From the NCBI GenBank assembly GCA_965261955.1, contig CBDHEM010000071.1, positions 558,001 to 622,000 of the forward strand: a stretch of DNA of 64,000 bases. Direction: 5' to 3'. The stretch comes from JABAAI01 sp965261955 (GTDB lineage Bacteria; Spirochaetota; Leptospiria; Leptospirales; Leptonemataceae). The notes beneath the pieces are model-generated. The model ran no database searches and had not been told where the DNA came from. It worked only from the letters and a program-made list of their open reading frames with translations. This document shows positions 27,187-37,047 of this stretch, piece after piece. Numbering within the stretch: the stretch's first letter is position 1; each line of letters begins with the position of its first letter. Both the position numbers and the translations under genes were made by a program.

Positions 27187-28176
27187 ATGTCGGAAAAAAT
27201 AAGTTCCGCGGAAGGGGTTTTTAGCGAAGGCTTGCTTTTTTTGGAGGAAGGGAATTATCAACAGGCGAAAGAGCGATTTTTAGAACTCCTCATAATCGAT
27301 TCACAAAATATAGAATATCAGTCTGGTTTTTTTTGTTCTGGCTGGTGGCTAAATCGCCAAGAAAGTCAGAAGTATTATCGTAGCGGTCGTTCTCTAGCCT
27401 TTTGGCTTATGCACGAATGGAAGGCTTTCTCTCAACAAATTAAAGAACGTAATTACCAACCCTGCCTCTGCTATCGTAAAACAATGGAGTTTGTCTTGCG
27501 AATGGCTTCAGAAAATTTTCGTAAGGCTTTTCAAGAAGAAGGGGGTGCTTCCGTAGATACGAAACTATTACAAGAACTGGGAAAATGCCTCATCCAACTA
27601 GGAGATTATATAAATGCTTGTGATATATTACAGTATGCTCGAACAAAAACGCCACAAGATCCACACCTTTGCTTTTTGTTAGGCGAAGCTCTCTGCTGTC
27701 TAGATGGGAAAGAGCATGTGGGTCGTGGTTTATCTTACTATAGAGATGCGTTTATGGTAAATTTATTTGCTCTAGAGCCAGAATGGGTTTCTTCTAGCGT
27801 TGCTTCAGAGACATTTATAACTCTTTGCGAGGCAAAACAAAATGATTTGGAGCAAACACTATGGTGGTTTCCTGCCTATCTGATGGCGGCATCTTTTTCC
27901 TACTCTCTACGTCCTTTACAATCTCTGGAATGGAAAAATATCAAGCAGGAAATACAACGTCTAACCCAAGAAAAAGAACGAGTCATTGAAAAGTACAAAG
28001 AAAAGGTCAGTGCCATGTTAAGTTTTTATCTTCTGATCGATATGTACCAAAGCGATATTATAGAATCAGAAGGCGATAAAGGATATCTTCGAGAAGGCCA
28101 GCAAAATCATGAGAATGAAGAGATGTTAAACGAATTGTCTTTTCATCTCTATACATTTTACCAAAAGAAAAATTAA
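27187..28176 (+). CDS. TPR-like protein of unknown function
   Basis: 329 aa. The first 35 residues (EGVFSEGLLFLEEGNYQQAK then ERFLELLII) make a TPR unit, and at least two more lie near 130-180 (ELGKCLIQLGDYINACDILQ, FLLGEALCCLDGKEHVGRG). The middle is rich in Trp, Tyr and Cys; a long charged helix (NIKQEIQRLTQEKERVIEKY) near residue 255 may be a coiled coil. No signal peptide, so cytoplasmic. It follows yajQ closely on the same strand. I do not recognise a specific function; a protein-protein interaction role fits the repeats. Confidence 0.7.
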   Translation: MSEKISSAEGVFSEGLLFLEEGNYQQAKERFLELLIIDSQNIEYQSGFFCSGWWLNRQESQKYYRSGRSLAFWLMHEWKAFSQQIKERNYQPCLCYRKTMEFVLRMASENFRKAFQEEGGASVDTKLLQELGKCLIQLGDYINACDILQYARTKTPQDPHLCFLLGEALCCLDGKEHVGRGLSYYRDAFMVNLFALEPEWVSSSVASETFITLCEAKQNDLEQTLWWFPAYLMAASFSYSLRPLQSLEWKNIKQEIQRLTQEKERVIEKYKEKVSAMLSFYLLIDMYQSDIIESEGDKGYLREGQQNHENEEMLNELSFHLYTFYQKKN

Positions 28177-28223
28177 AAACAATATCCTTTATGTGAATTA
28201 TTTTCATTTATACAGTCTTTTCA

Positions 28224-29066
28224 TTATTCTCTTTTCCCAAGTAGAACCCAGTTTGGTTTGCAATACTTCTCATGGGCCATTTTACGTGCTAGCGAATAAA
28301 GATTACGTTTTTGTTGAATAGAAAGGGTGGCTATCTTTTGTTTTTTACCGTTTATATTTTGTAGAGATCTCATCAGATCTTGAATAAATAGATCCATATG
28401 AAACCGGGAAGGTAAGTGGCTGATAAAATGATCGTGACTTCTTTTTTTCCTATAGTCAGGTTCTTTTGGAGGATGAGCCAGATATTTTTTGATTGCTGCA
28501 ATGAATTCTTTTTTTAAAATTAAGGTTCCATGAAAAACAAGTATTTGCTTTTGACGGAATTGTGCATTTCCAGAAATTTTACATTCTCCATTCTTTGGTT
28601 TGGGAAGTACAATATCAGAAAGGCCAGCTTGATGAGAGTCAATCCCTTGTTTTCGCAAGGCAGAAACGATCATTTCCAATAAAACAGAATAGGAATATTT
28701 CAGGCCAAACATCTTAGGGTATTTTTTCAATGATAAAAATATACTATAGTTGATGCTTCCTGTCCCGTGCAAAACAGTCCCCCCACCAGATAACCTTCGA
28801 CACAAAGGTATTCCTCCGCTCTCCCAAAAGATTTTCTTAGCTCTGGAATGATTCTGAGTGTAGCATGGCTTTATTGGATAAATTAGATTGTTTTTCGGAT
28901 CACATACTCGACCAAGAATAATGGAAGACCTACTAGCCCAAATACGAAGACCACCCACAAAATCATACATACTGTCATCTCTAGCTAAGGTGAAAGAGAT
29001 TGCTTCATCTAAGGCCAATCCTAAATAAGGGTTTCGTTCCTTATGATCTTGGTATAAAAAAAACAT
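28224..29066 (-). CDS. Lipoate-protein ligase A family protein
   Basis: 280 aa. Biotin/lipoate transferase fold: ASRSSIILGRVCDPKNN, then the lipoate-binding motif CRRLSGGGTVLHGTGSINYS near residue 88, and KISGNAQFRQKQILVFHGT with the catalytic Lys. Members attach lipoate or octanoate to the E2 subunits of 2-oxoacid dehydrogenases and to GcvH. The C-terminal region is about 85 residues beyond the catalytic core, comparable with small LplA or LipM types rather than full LplA with an accessory domain. The specific activity (ligase or transferase) is undetermined. Confidence 0.85.
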   Translation of the reverse strand: MFFLYQDHKERNPYLGLALDEAISFTLARDDSMYDFVGGLRIWASRSSIILGRVCDPKNNLIYPIKPCYTQNHSRAKKIFWESGGIPLCRRLSGGGTVLHGTGSINYSIFLSLKKYPKMFGLKYSYSVLLEMIVSALRKQGIDSHQAGLSDIVLPKPKNGECKISGNAQFRQKQILVFHGTLILKKEFIAAIKKYLAHPPKEPDYRKKRSHDHFISHLPSRFHMDLFIQDLMRSLQNINGKKQKIATLSIQQKRNLYSLARKMAHEKYCKPNWVLLGKRE

Positions 29067-29128
29067 GGGTAAATGACTTCAATGCTCCCTCTCTATGATG
29101 GGGGAAGTTCATATTATAAAGTTTGTTC

Positions 29129-31198
29129 TTATGGTTTTTGTATCTTTTCCCAAATTTGTATAAAAGATTCTGCATGAAATAGGCTATTTTTTCTTTGCCA
29201 ATTTTGTTGTAGTTTGTCCCTTTCTTTCTCTAGCCTGTCGGCTATTGAATGGTGTCCAAGAAAAACGATTAGGCATGGAGAAAAATTATGAAAGGGCGCC
29301 GTACTAGCTAATGAGATTGTTTTATTTTGGATTCCAATGTGTTGTACGCGTAGGGTAGCCTCCTTTATCTTTAGGAATACTAACAATGGATATAGAGGGG
29401 CTAATTTTGTGGCCAGTATGGCAACAGTTTTGCAATGAGTATCCTGTACAAACTGTGCGGCTCTTTCGTAGTCTTTTCTCTTGTGGATTCCAAAGTCTAG
29501 AAAATACATATCTTTTCTATCCATACTAAAAATAGAATGCTTTGGTAAAGACTCTTGAAAACGCCCTAAGTATTTTTCATATTTTTTTGGTACCTTCTCT
29601 ATGATAGGTCGAGAAAGATTGATTATGAGTTGTGGACTAGAAGAGAAAAGGAGCATTGTCATTATACCGAATATGCTGTTACGAAAAAAACGAGTTTTAT
29701 AGCCATTCGCTACAAAAGCTATAAGTGGAGATACAGCTACGAAGAGTGGTAAGTGGTAACGCGCACCAACAACCTGCCATTTTATCAAAAGACAAAAAAG
29801 TGAAAAGCCTATAAAAAGACAGACAGAATAAACAATGGCGAATGATATTCTCAGATCTTTTTTATAAAAAAAAGTAAATTTATTTTTAAATAAATAATAC
29901 AGACTAAGGACTAAGATGAACAATAATAAAGCGATATGAAATGGATTACCGGCATAGACTTGATGAAGAATGGTATCTGGTATATCAAAGTTATGTTGGC
30001 TCCATTGAGTGTTATTGATATCTAAACCAAAAAAATCATGGATCCCTTGAATAAATCCTTCTATCCTATTGTTTGTAGGTCTATGGGGTGTTTGAAAATG
30101 TAGGCTGAGATTTTTTAGAAAAGAAGAAAAGAAAGAGGCCATACCTATTCCTTCCGGAAGGTGATTGCTTAGTCCGTCATCAGAAGGAAGAGGAGTTCCC
30201 AAGAGGGAAAAATTTCTGAGCCAATGAGTTGCGTTGATGAGAAGAAAAAAGAGTGCGCTCCAAAGAAAGTTTTTGACTAACTCCTTTCTTCTCCAAGACA
30301 AATAGCCAAAAAAGAGGAGAAAGGGAAAGATATAGAAATACAGAGTAGCCTTTGTGAGAATAGCTAGACCGCTGGCCAATCCCAAAAAAATGGCATGACT
30401 AGACTTGTTATCTTCATATTGGTAATATAGAATCAAAAAGTAAATCGCACATAAAAAATAAAGGGAAGCCACATAATCGTTTTTGCCATTGGAGGCTTGT
30501 AATATACCCTGTGGTAAGCTAACGCAAAAGACAGAAGCCAATAAAGTAGCTATTCGATTTGATTTTGGATGGATCTGTTTTGTCATCATAGCCACGGCTA
30601 TAACGCATGCGGCCATGGAAATAGATTGGCTTATGTTTACAAAGCGATCATTCCCATTCAGCAAATAATAGTTTAGGTTGATGATTTCCATAAGAGGAGG
30701 ATGAACAATTTGTGGAAGAGAGTTTGCGGGATAAAAAGAAATACTTTGGTACTGAGCCCAAAAAAATAATCGTGTTAGATGGTAATAAGTCGCATCATAA
30801 CTGTTGGGCGGAGCTACAACAGCGAGTATACCGATAACCGTTATAAAAAAAATGATAGTACTGATCAAAAAAATCTCTTTTTTTGTGATTTCTTTTATTT
30901 GGATTTTTTTTAGCGACAGAGATATGAAAGAAAGATCTATCTTTTTTCTTCTCCAAAAAAGGAAAAGTGCCAAACCCAAGGCTGTAATGGACCAAGTGAT
31001 AGCTGACCAAAAATATGTGAGAGCATGAAATAAGCTGAGCCATTCACTAAAAAAGAGCAGTAAGGCACTCCAAGTTAGAATGCCTATAAAAAACGATCTG
31101 CCTGCATTTTTGTTGTACAAATATATAGAAACGTAAAGTAAAAAAAAGACCAGAAAAGGTAGAATGACCACAACGACCACTGGGTTTGTTCGATCCAT
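29129..31198 (-). CDS. Polytopic membrane protein, glycosyltransferase family 39-like
   Basis: 689 aa with about twelve hydrophobic segments. The first large external loop carries PPNSYDATYYHLTRLFFWAQ, in the place where PMT/ArnT-type enzymes have their acidic active-site motif, and a second loop holds HPPLMEIINLNYYLLNGNDR. The C-terminal 170 residues are mostly soluble. GT39-like enzymes use polyprenyl-linked sugar donors at the periplasmic face. There is no adjacent glycan gene cluster, so the acceptor is unknown. It shares its general design, not close sequence, with the protein at 5457-6911. Confidence 0.7.
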   Translation of the reverse strand: MDRTNPVVVVVILPFLVFFLLYVSIYLYNKNAGRSFFIGILTWSALLLFFSEWLSLFHALTYFWSAITWSITALGLALFLFWRRKKIDLSFISLSLKKIQIKEITKKEIFLISTIIFFITVIGILAVVAPPNSYDATYYHLTRLFFWAQYQSISFYPANSLPQIVHPPLMEIINLNYYLLNGNDRFVNISQSISMAACVIAVAMMTKQIHPKSNRIATLLASVFCVSLPQGILQASNGKNDYVASLYFLCAIYFLILYYQYEDNKSSHAIFLGLASGLAILTKATLYFYIFPFLLFFGYLSWRRKELVKNFLWSALFFLLINATHWLRNFSLLGTPLPSDDGLSNHLPEGIGMASFFSSFLKNLSLHFQTPHRPTNNRIEGFIQGIHDFFGLDINNTQWSQHNFDIPDTILHQVYAGNPFHIALLLFILVLSLYYLFKNKFTFFYKKDLRISFAIVYSVCLFIGFSLFCLLIKWQVVGARYHLPLFVAVSPLIAFVANGYKTRFFRNSIFGIMTMLLFSSSPQLIINLSRPIIEKVPKKYEKYLGRFQESLPKHSIFSMDRKDMYFLDFGIHKRKDYERAAQFVQDTHCKTVAILATKLAPLYPLLVFLKIKEATLRVQHIGIQNKTISLASTAPFHNFSPCLIVFLGHHSIADRLEKERDKLQQNWQRKNSLFHAESFIQIWEKIQKP

Positions 31199-31252
31199 TT
31201 GGGTCTATATTTTATCTATTTTATTCATTTTTGCTGTGATTGTTTCTAACAA

Positions 31253-31359
31253 GGGACTGTTGCAAAAGGTAAATAATTGCAAATAGAGTGCTATGAAACC
31301 CCGATTTAAAGCATTTTAGACGTACATTTTCTTGCTTTTCTGTATTTTGCAACAGTCCC
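31253..31359 (+). repeat. MITE-like repeat, best-preserved copy (subtype 1)
   Basis: 107 bp bounded by perfect 15-bp inverted repeats, GGGACTGTTGCAAAA and TTTTGCAACAGTCCC. The interior has no coding capacity. This copy lies between the GT39-like gene and mfd, and I use it as the family reference. Confidence 0.85.
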
Positions 31360-31444
31360 AACAAATAGAAAAAAAAATTTGAAAAAACCCTCCTGTAAGA
31401 AAAACATCTTGTAGGGGAAAGGGCTTTTAGATTTCTGAAATTTC

Positions 31445-34400
31445 GTGTTTTTGATAGACACTTACATTGCTAAATTTTCTGAATATTTGTCGGAGTCTCT
31501 AGAAAAATCTGAGGCGAGTGGTATTCATAGGGGTGCGGCCACTTTTTTCGCTACGGCTCTTTTTTCTTATACAAAAAAAAATCTACTATTTTTGTGCCCT
31601 TCAAATAAGGAGGCTCAAGATCTTTTTCAAGAGAGTTCTCTTTTTTTGGATAAGAGTCAGCTCCTTTTTTTCCCGGGTTATGAGAACCTCCCCTATGGTA
31701 CGGGAGGTGTAGATTTTAGAACCATTGCGGAACGTATATGTACTCTAGATAATTTGATCACAAATCCAAGCCCCAAACTTATTTTTAGTACGAGTGATGG
31801 GATATTGCGTAAAGTTCCGCCAAGAGAACACCTCTATAAATCAGCTCTCACATTAAAACTCAATACTTCCTACTCCCTCGAAAAAATCATGGAATGCCTT
31901 CTACAATTGGGTTACACACGTACGAAACGTGTGGAGGGACCGGGCGATTTTTGCTTGAAAGGTTCTATCCTAGATATATATCCGATAAATTTTTCACAGG
32001 GTTTGCGTTTGGATTTTTTTGATGATGTGACCGAAAATTTTTTTTATTTTGATATAGAAACACAAAAAAGTGTAGAGTCCACTCCACCCTGCAAAGAGAT
32101 TTCCATTTTACCGTGCGGAGAAGCCATTCTAGATAGTAAAGAAGGAGAAAGGCTGATTTCTGAAATTCAGAAACAAAAAACAAAAACACAAAAGATACCA
32201 CCTTGGATCCTAGAAAAACAAATGCAAAAAGAAAAACATGGGTTTTCTCAACTGCATAGTCCCGGATTAGAGTTTTTGTTTCCTCTTTCTGTAAAGAGTT
32301 GTTCTTTTTTAGAATATTTTTCAGAAGCACCCACCATATTGTTATATCCCGCCCTTGAGTTACAGGAAAGCTTGAGTCGTATACGTCGTGAATTCCAAAC
32401 CATCTATGAACAAAAAAAAGGCGAAGAATTTTGCATAGAACCGCAAAGGCTTCTCACCAGTTTTACGACGAAAACAGAAAAAGATAATGTGATTTCTGTC
32501 CATCCTTATGGTGGTACAGAAAGTGGTATATTGGACAATAGTGGCATTCGGGGAAAGGCGACAGAAATTCGACAAAATATTATATCTCTGTTAGATTCAG
32601 GTCAAACGATTGTCTTTTCTTCCTCACAAGATACTCAATTGAAGCGCATCGGTGATTTTTTTCAAAGTGATGCTCAAACTTGTGACCCTCAGTACATCCA
32701 ATCTTTTTCTCATTTTAAACTCGAATCAAATCGAAAAGTAAAAGCACTCCATCTTATTTCTGCTCCAAGTAAGGAGGGATTTTCTATCCCAGAATTATCT
32801 TTTTCTTTTGTAACAGATAGCGATGTCTTTGGTAAAAGTTATAAAAAAAAGACTAACGCCAAGCGTTCTTTGTCTGCTGCCATTGTTTCCTTTTTAGATT
32901 TGAAAGAAGGAGATTATGTTGTTCATCTGACACATGGCATTGGACGTTTCTGTGGTTTAGAGAAGGTCGAGACCATGGGAAGGGAAAGAGACTTCCTTCT
33001 TTTAGAATATGCTGATCAAGATAAATTGTATATCCCATTGGACCAAATCTCTCTTGTACAACGTTATGTTGCCCCAACAGAAAAACCACGTCTAGACTCA
33101 CTAGGGAAGGCTTCTTTTAAAAAAGTAAAAGAAAAAGTAAAAGAAAAAGTAAAAGAAATGGCTCAGGAGTTATTGCGCTTGCAGGCTCTTCGTAAGAGTC
33201 GCAAGGGATTTCCTTTTCCTAGTGATACATCTTGGCAAGAAGAATTTGAAGCTAATTTTCCTTACGAAGAAACCCCGGATCAATTGTTAGCTATTGAAGC
33301 TGTGAAAAGAGATATGGAAGCCTCACAACCTATGGATCGTTTGATTTGTGGTGATGTAGGCTATGGAAAAACGGAAATAGCAGTACGGGCAGCCTTCAAG
33401 GCAACTCTGGCTGGGCGTCAAGTTGCCTTTATTGTACCCACAACGATTCTCGCTAGACAACATTATAATCATCTAAAGGAACGCTTCAAAAACTATCCGA
33501 TTAGTGTCGATTGGCTTTCACGCTTTCGTTCTGCTTCTGAAGCAAGAGAAGTCAAAGAAAAATTAAAAATGGGGAATCTTGATTTAGTTGTAGGAACTCA
33601 TGCCTTACTTTCTGAAAATATTCAAATCAAAAACCTAGGGCTTCTAATCGTGGATGAAGAACAACGTTTTGGTGTGAGTCATAAAGAGGCAATCAAACGC
33701 TTCCGTAGCCTTATGGATATCATTACACTTACGGCCACTCCCATCCCACGAACCCTTCATATGTCATTAGTGGGCATTCGAGACCTTTCTGTTATAGAAA
33801 CCCCTCCTCATGAAAGACTACCTGTACAAACCTATGTCATGGAGGATAGAGACTCTATTTTACGTGATGCTATACTGCGAGAAAAAAACAGACAAGGACA
33901 AATATTTTATCTCCACAATCGAATTGCAACTATTGAAGGAGTTGCTGAACGCATACAATTACTTGTACCAGAAATTAGCATTGCGATTATGCATGGGCGA
34001 ATGGCAGAGGATGAAATAGAGGACGTACTTTTACGTTTCCAAGAAAACCACATTCACATGCTTGTAACAACAACCATAATAGAAAATGGTATAGATATGC
34101 CAAATGTCAATACGCTTATTGTGGATAGGGCCGATGCTTTTGGTCTCTCACAACTCTATCAAATGCGAGGCCGTGTGGGGCGTTCTTATCAGCAGGCCTA
34201 TGCATACTTTCTTTATCCAGAAAAACGCAGTCTGACAGAATTAGCTCAGAAACGCCTGACAACTATACTAGATTATCAGGAATTGGGGAGTGGATTCAAA
34301 GTGGCCATGCGAGATTTAGAAATTCGAGGTGCTGGAAATGTACTGGGTGTGGAGCAATCCGGGCATATTATTTCTGTTGGTTATGAGTTATATTTGAAGT

Positions 34401-34906
34401 TGCTAGACCAAGCCATTCAGATATTACAAAATGAAAAAATTGAAATAGAAGAACGTTGTACTATTCAACTCCAAACAGATCTATTCATACCAGAAAGCTA
34501 TATACAAGATGTAAGGCAAAGGATCGAGTTTTATAAACGCTTTGAATCTTGTCAAAATGAGGAAGAAATAGATGCTTTGATGGAAGAGATGCAAGAGCGT
34601 TTTGGCACACTAGATCCCACAAGTGACATTTTTGTGAAAACTGCGAGAGTTCGTGTACTTGGGCAAAAATGTGGTTTTATTAGTATTTTACGTAAATCTA
34701 ATAATAAGTATGAGCTTTGTGCAGGAGAAAACTTTAAAGTGAAACCACAGAAAATCATACAAATCATTCAAAAAAAACCAAGGCTTTCCATCCGGGCCGG
34801 ACAAAAAGATATTCTTTTTTATCACTTTCAACAAGGTAAAGGAGTGCAAGTGGAGAATGGAGCTGAAGAATTGATAGAGCTTTTACAAGATTTACTTATC
34901 AGTTAG
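31445..34906 (+). CDS. mfd: Transcription-repair coupling factor Mfd
   Basis: 1,153 aa, usual family length. Domain order: a UvrB-like N-terminal part (LLFFPGYENLPYGTGGVDF; GDFCLKGSILDIYP), the RNA-polymerase-interacting CarD-like domain (LKEGDYVVHLTHGIGRFCGL near residue 490), and a RecG-like translocase. The translocase has GDVGYGKTEIAVRAAFKATL, DEEQRFG and TATPIPRTLHMSL; the C-terminal TRCF domain follows. Mfd removes stalled RNA polymerase and recruits UvrA. A GTG start is used. Between the RID and the motor, a 12-bp tandem repeat encodes KVKEKVKEKVKE, lengthening the relay helix region slightly. Confidence 0.97.
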   Translation: MFLIDTYIAKFSEYLSESLEKSEASGIHRGAATFFATALFSYTKKNLLFLCPSNKEAQDLFQESSLFLDKSQLLFFPGYENLPYGTGGVDFRTIAERICTLDNLITNPSPKLIFSTSDGILRKVPPREHLYKSALTLKLNTSYSLEKIMECLLQLGYTRTKRVEGPGDFCLKGSILDIYPINFSQGLRLDFFDDVTENFFYFDIETQKSVESTPPCKEISILPCGEAILDSKEGERLISEIQKQKTKTQKIPPWILEKQMQKEKHGFSQLHSPGLEFLFPLSVKSCSFLEYFSEAPTILLYPALELQESLSRIRREFQTIYEQKKGEEFCIEPQRLLTSFTTKTEKDNVISVHPYGGTESGILDNSGIRGKATEIRQNIISLLDSGQTIVFSSSQDTQLKRIGDFFQSDAQTCDPQYIQSFSHFKLESNRKVKALHLISAPSKEGFSIPELSFSFVTDSDVFGKSYKKKTNAKRSLSAAIVSFLDLKEGDYVVHLTHGIGRFCGLEKVETMGRERDFLLLEYADQDKLYIPLDQISLVQRYVAPTEKPRLDSLGKASFKKVKEKVKEKVKEMAQELLRLQALRKSRKGFPFPSDTSWQEEFEANFPYEETPDQLLAIEAVKRDMEASQPMDRLICGDVGYGKTEIAVRAAFKATLAGRQVAFIVPTTILARQHYNHLKERFKNYPISVDWLSRFRSASEAREVKEKLKMGNLDLVVGTHALLSENIQIKNLGLLIVDEEQRFGVSHKEAIKRFRSLMDIITLTATPIPRTLHMSLVGIRDLSVIETPPHERLPVQTYVMEDRDSILRDAILREKNRQGQIFYLHNRIATIEGVAERIQLLVPEISIAIMHGRMAEDEIEDVLLRFQENHIHMLVTTTIIENGIDMPNVNTLIVDRADAFGLSQLYQMRGRVGRSYQQAYAYFLYPEKRSLTELAQKRLTTILDYQELGSGFKVAMRDLEIRGAGNVLGVEQSGHIISVGYELYLKLLDQAIQILQNEKIEIEERCTIQLQTDLFIPESYIQDVRQRIEFYKRFESCQNEEEIDALMEEMQERFGTLDPTSDIFVKTARVRVLGQKCGFISILRKSNNKYELCAGENFKVKPQKIIQIIQKKPRLSIRAGQKDILFYHFQQGKGVQVENGAEELIELLQDLLIS

Positions 34907-35033
34907 TTGAACATGTGGATTTAGCAATTTAGCCGGTACGTTATCATACTTCTGAACCTTTCCATAGATTGCTTTCCATTGAATGTCTCCATAGAACGTT
35001 TCCATAGATCGCTCACTTATTCGTTATACGCGT

Positions 35034-35216
35034 AGTCAAGAGCTCAATGGAAAACCACTTGATTTTATAAAAAACAGCCTGGAAGTATTTGTGCTGGAAG
35101 TATTTCTGCTGGAAGTATTTGTGAAATTTTATAACGAAGAAAAGCCACATACTTCACTTAAAGGATTGACGCCTATGCAAGATTTTCACAAATCTTACAA
35201 TAACGAAGTAGCTTAA
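35034..35216 (+). mobile_element. IS3-family transposase C-terminal remnant
   Basis: An open frame without a start reads SQELNGKPLDFIKN, then a 15-bp unit repeated three times (LEVFV, LEVFL, LEVFV), then KFYNEEKPHTSLKGLTPMQD and a stop at 35214-35216. FYNEEKPH.SL.GLTP is the end signature of IS3-family OrfB. Nothing upstream encodes the rest. The triplet repeat at 35079-35123 arose in the dead gene. The remaining gap 34907-35365 holds no gene. Confidence 0.7.
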
Positions 35217-35365
35217 AGGGAAACATTCAGTGTTACCTTTTCACATGGGTTCTGCAAATATAAAGTAAAACATATTGACACAAAAAAACCGCTATTCCAC
35301 AAAAATGGTATCTGATGTATGGAAATAAGGGTCGTCCTTAATAAGGTAAAAGTAGGTAAAAAGAA

Positions 35366-36295
35366 ATGAAACGCAAAAAAATTGCCTTGATTGGTGCTGG
35401 TCAAATTGGCGGAACAATGGCTCTTCTCGCTACCCAAAGAGAATTGGGTGATGTTATTCTCTTTGATATCGCGGAAGGTATTCCACAAGGAAAAGCTCTA
35501 GATATTTACGAAAGTACCCCTGTAGGTGGATGGAATGCAAATCTCAAAGGAACAAGCGATTACAAAGACATAGGTGGAGCTGATATATGCATTGTCACAG
35601 CGGGTCTAGCTCGCAAACCCGGTATGAGTAGGGACGAGCTTGTGAAAACAAATTCAAAAATCACCAAGCAAGTGGCGGAGGGTATTCGAACGAACGCTCC
35701 CAATTCTTTTGTCATCGTAATTACAAACCCACTTGATGCTATGGTTTATGTTATGTACAAAGCCACAGGCTTCCCTAAAGAACGTATTTTAGGAATGGCT
35801 GGTGTGTTGGATTCCGCACGATTTCGAGCCTTTCTTTCTATGGAAACGGGAGTGAGTGTGGAGGACATAACAGCTTTTGTCTTGGGAGGGCATGGGGATA
35901 CAATGGTACCCCTACCTCGCTTTTCTACTATTGCCGGCATACCTCTATCTGAGTATCCCGGTCTAAGCCAAGACAGAATAGATGCCATTGTAGAGCGTAC
36001 CCGTAAGGGTGGAGGTGAAATTATAAATTTACTAAGGACCGGCTCTGCCTTTTATGCTCCCGGGGCTTCAGCCATAGCAATGGCGGAAGCCATCCTCAAA
36101 GACCAAAAGCGTATCTTCCCCTGTGCGGCGTTTTGCTCTGGAGAATACGGACAAGATAATCTTTTTATGGGTGTCCCAGCCCTTCTAGGTGCCGGAGGTA
36201 TGGAAAAAATTATTGAGGTGAATCTTTCTCCCGAAGAAAAGTCTCAGTTAGATAATTCTGCCTCTGCGGTAAAGGAACTGATTTCTTTACTATAA
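35366..36295 (+). CDS. mdh: Malate dehydrogenase
   Basis: 309 aa. LDH-like malate dehydrogenase: the NAD loop IALIGAGQIGGTMA at the N-terminus, the substrate loop VTAGLARKPGMSRDEL, ITNPLDAMVY, DSARFRAFLSMETG with the catalytic Asp/Arg pair, and GGHGDTMVPLPRFS with the catalytic His. The Arg in LARKPGMSR fits malate rather than lactate specificity. It interconverts malate and oxaloacetate in the TCA cycle. It stands alone between an IS remnant and a convergent hemolysin III gene. Confidence 0.96.
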   Translation: MKRKKIALIGAGQIGGTMALLATQRELGDVILFDIAEGIPQGKALDIYESTPVGGWNANLKGTSDYKDIGGADICIVTAGLARKPGMSRDELVKTNSKITKQVAEGIRTNAPNSFVIVITNPLDAMVYVMYKATGFPKERILGMAGVLDSARFRAFLSMETGVSVEDITAFVLGGHGDTMVPLPRFSTIAGIPLSEYPGLSQDRIDAIVERTRKGGGEIINLLRTGSAFYAPGASAIAMAEAILKDQKRIFPCAAFCSGEYGQDNLFMGVPALLGAGGMEKIIEVNLSPEEKSQLDNSASAVKELISLL

Positions 36296-36345
36296 ACAAA
36301 ACCGGTATTCGTTCTGGCAGTAGTGTGGAGGGTGGAAGTCTCCAA

Positions 36346-37023
36346 CTACACAAGACTTAAAACAGAAAAGTAATGGGAGACACTGCCCCCAATAACGAAA
36401 AGATGCCAAATAAAGTGATTATATGGCAGTTTATCCCATGCATAAAACACAAAGCCAACCGTATAAAAAATACCACCCGTTACCAGAAGATTCAAACTGA
36501 AGTTGGGAACGCGTAACAACATTTCTTCGATATTGACGACACACAACCAGCCCATTAGGATATAAAGTGTGTAAGATACCTTTTGAAATCTCTTTATCTG
36601 AATACACTTGAGAATAATACCAATAATTGCAAGTCCCCAAATGATCCCAAATAAACTCCAACCCATAAGTCCCCGCAAACTGACTAAAATAAAAGGGGTG
36701 TAAGTCGCAGCGATAGTGAGATAGATGGCCGAATGGTCTAGGACTCGAAAGATCCTTTTCGCTTTTGAAGTGGGCAAAGCATGGTAAAACGTGGAAACAA
36801 GATAAAGAATGAGTAGGCTTGAGCCAAAAAGGGAAAAACCCACTACATGCCAAGGGTCTCCGTATCTTGCAGAAAAAATAACAAGAAAAACGAGACCTAC
36901 AATACTGGCTAAAGCACCCAAACCATGGGTCACGCTATGTAAAATTTCTTCAATTAGGGTATACTCGCAACGATATAGAGCAAGCTTCTTCCTTCCCTCT
37001 AATTTTAAGCTATCTTCTTTCAT
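36346..37023 (-). CDS. Hemolysin III family membrane protein (YqfA/PAQR type)
   Basis: 225 aa with seven predicted membrane segments. Motifs are typical of the family: EEILHSVTHGLGALASIVGL at the start, LYLVSTFYHALPTSKAKRIF, the VLDHSAIYLTIAATYTPFIL motif and the C-terminal FIWHLFVIGGSVSHYFSVLS with conserved His residues. Family members are inner-membrane proteins of debated role; channel-like haemolysis has been reported for some, so the name should not be taken as function. A MITE-like repeat lies 25 bp upstream of its start and may contribute to its leader or promoter. Confidence 0.93.
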   Translation of the reverse strand: MKEDSLKLEGRKKLALYRCEYTLIEEILHSVTHGLGALASIVGLVFLVIFSARYGDPWHVVGFSLFGSSLLILYLVSTFYHALPTSKAKRIFRVLDHSAIYLTIAATYTPFILVSLRGLMGWSLFGIIWGLAIIGIILKCIQIKRFQKVSYTLYILMGWLCVVNIEEMLLRVPNFSLNLLVTGGIFYTVGFVFYAWDKLPYNHFIWHLFVIGGSVSHYFSVLSLV

Positions 37024-37047
37024 AAATACCCGTATATTTCTTCCTAT

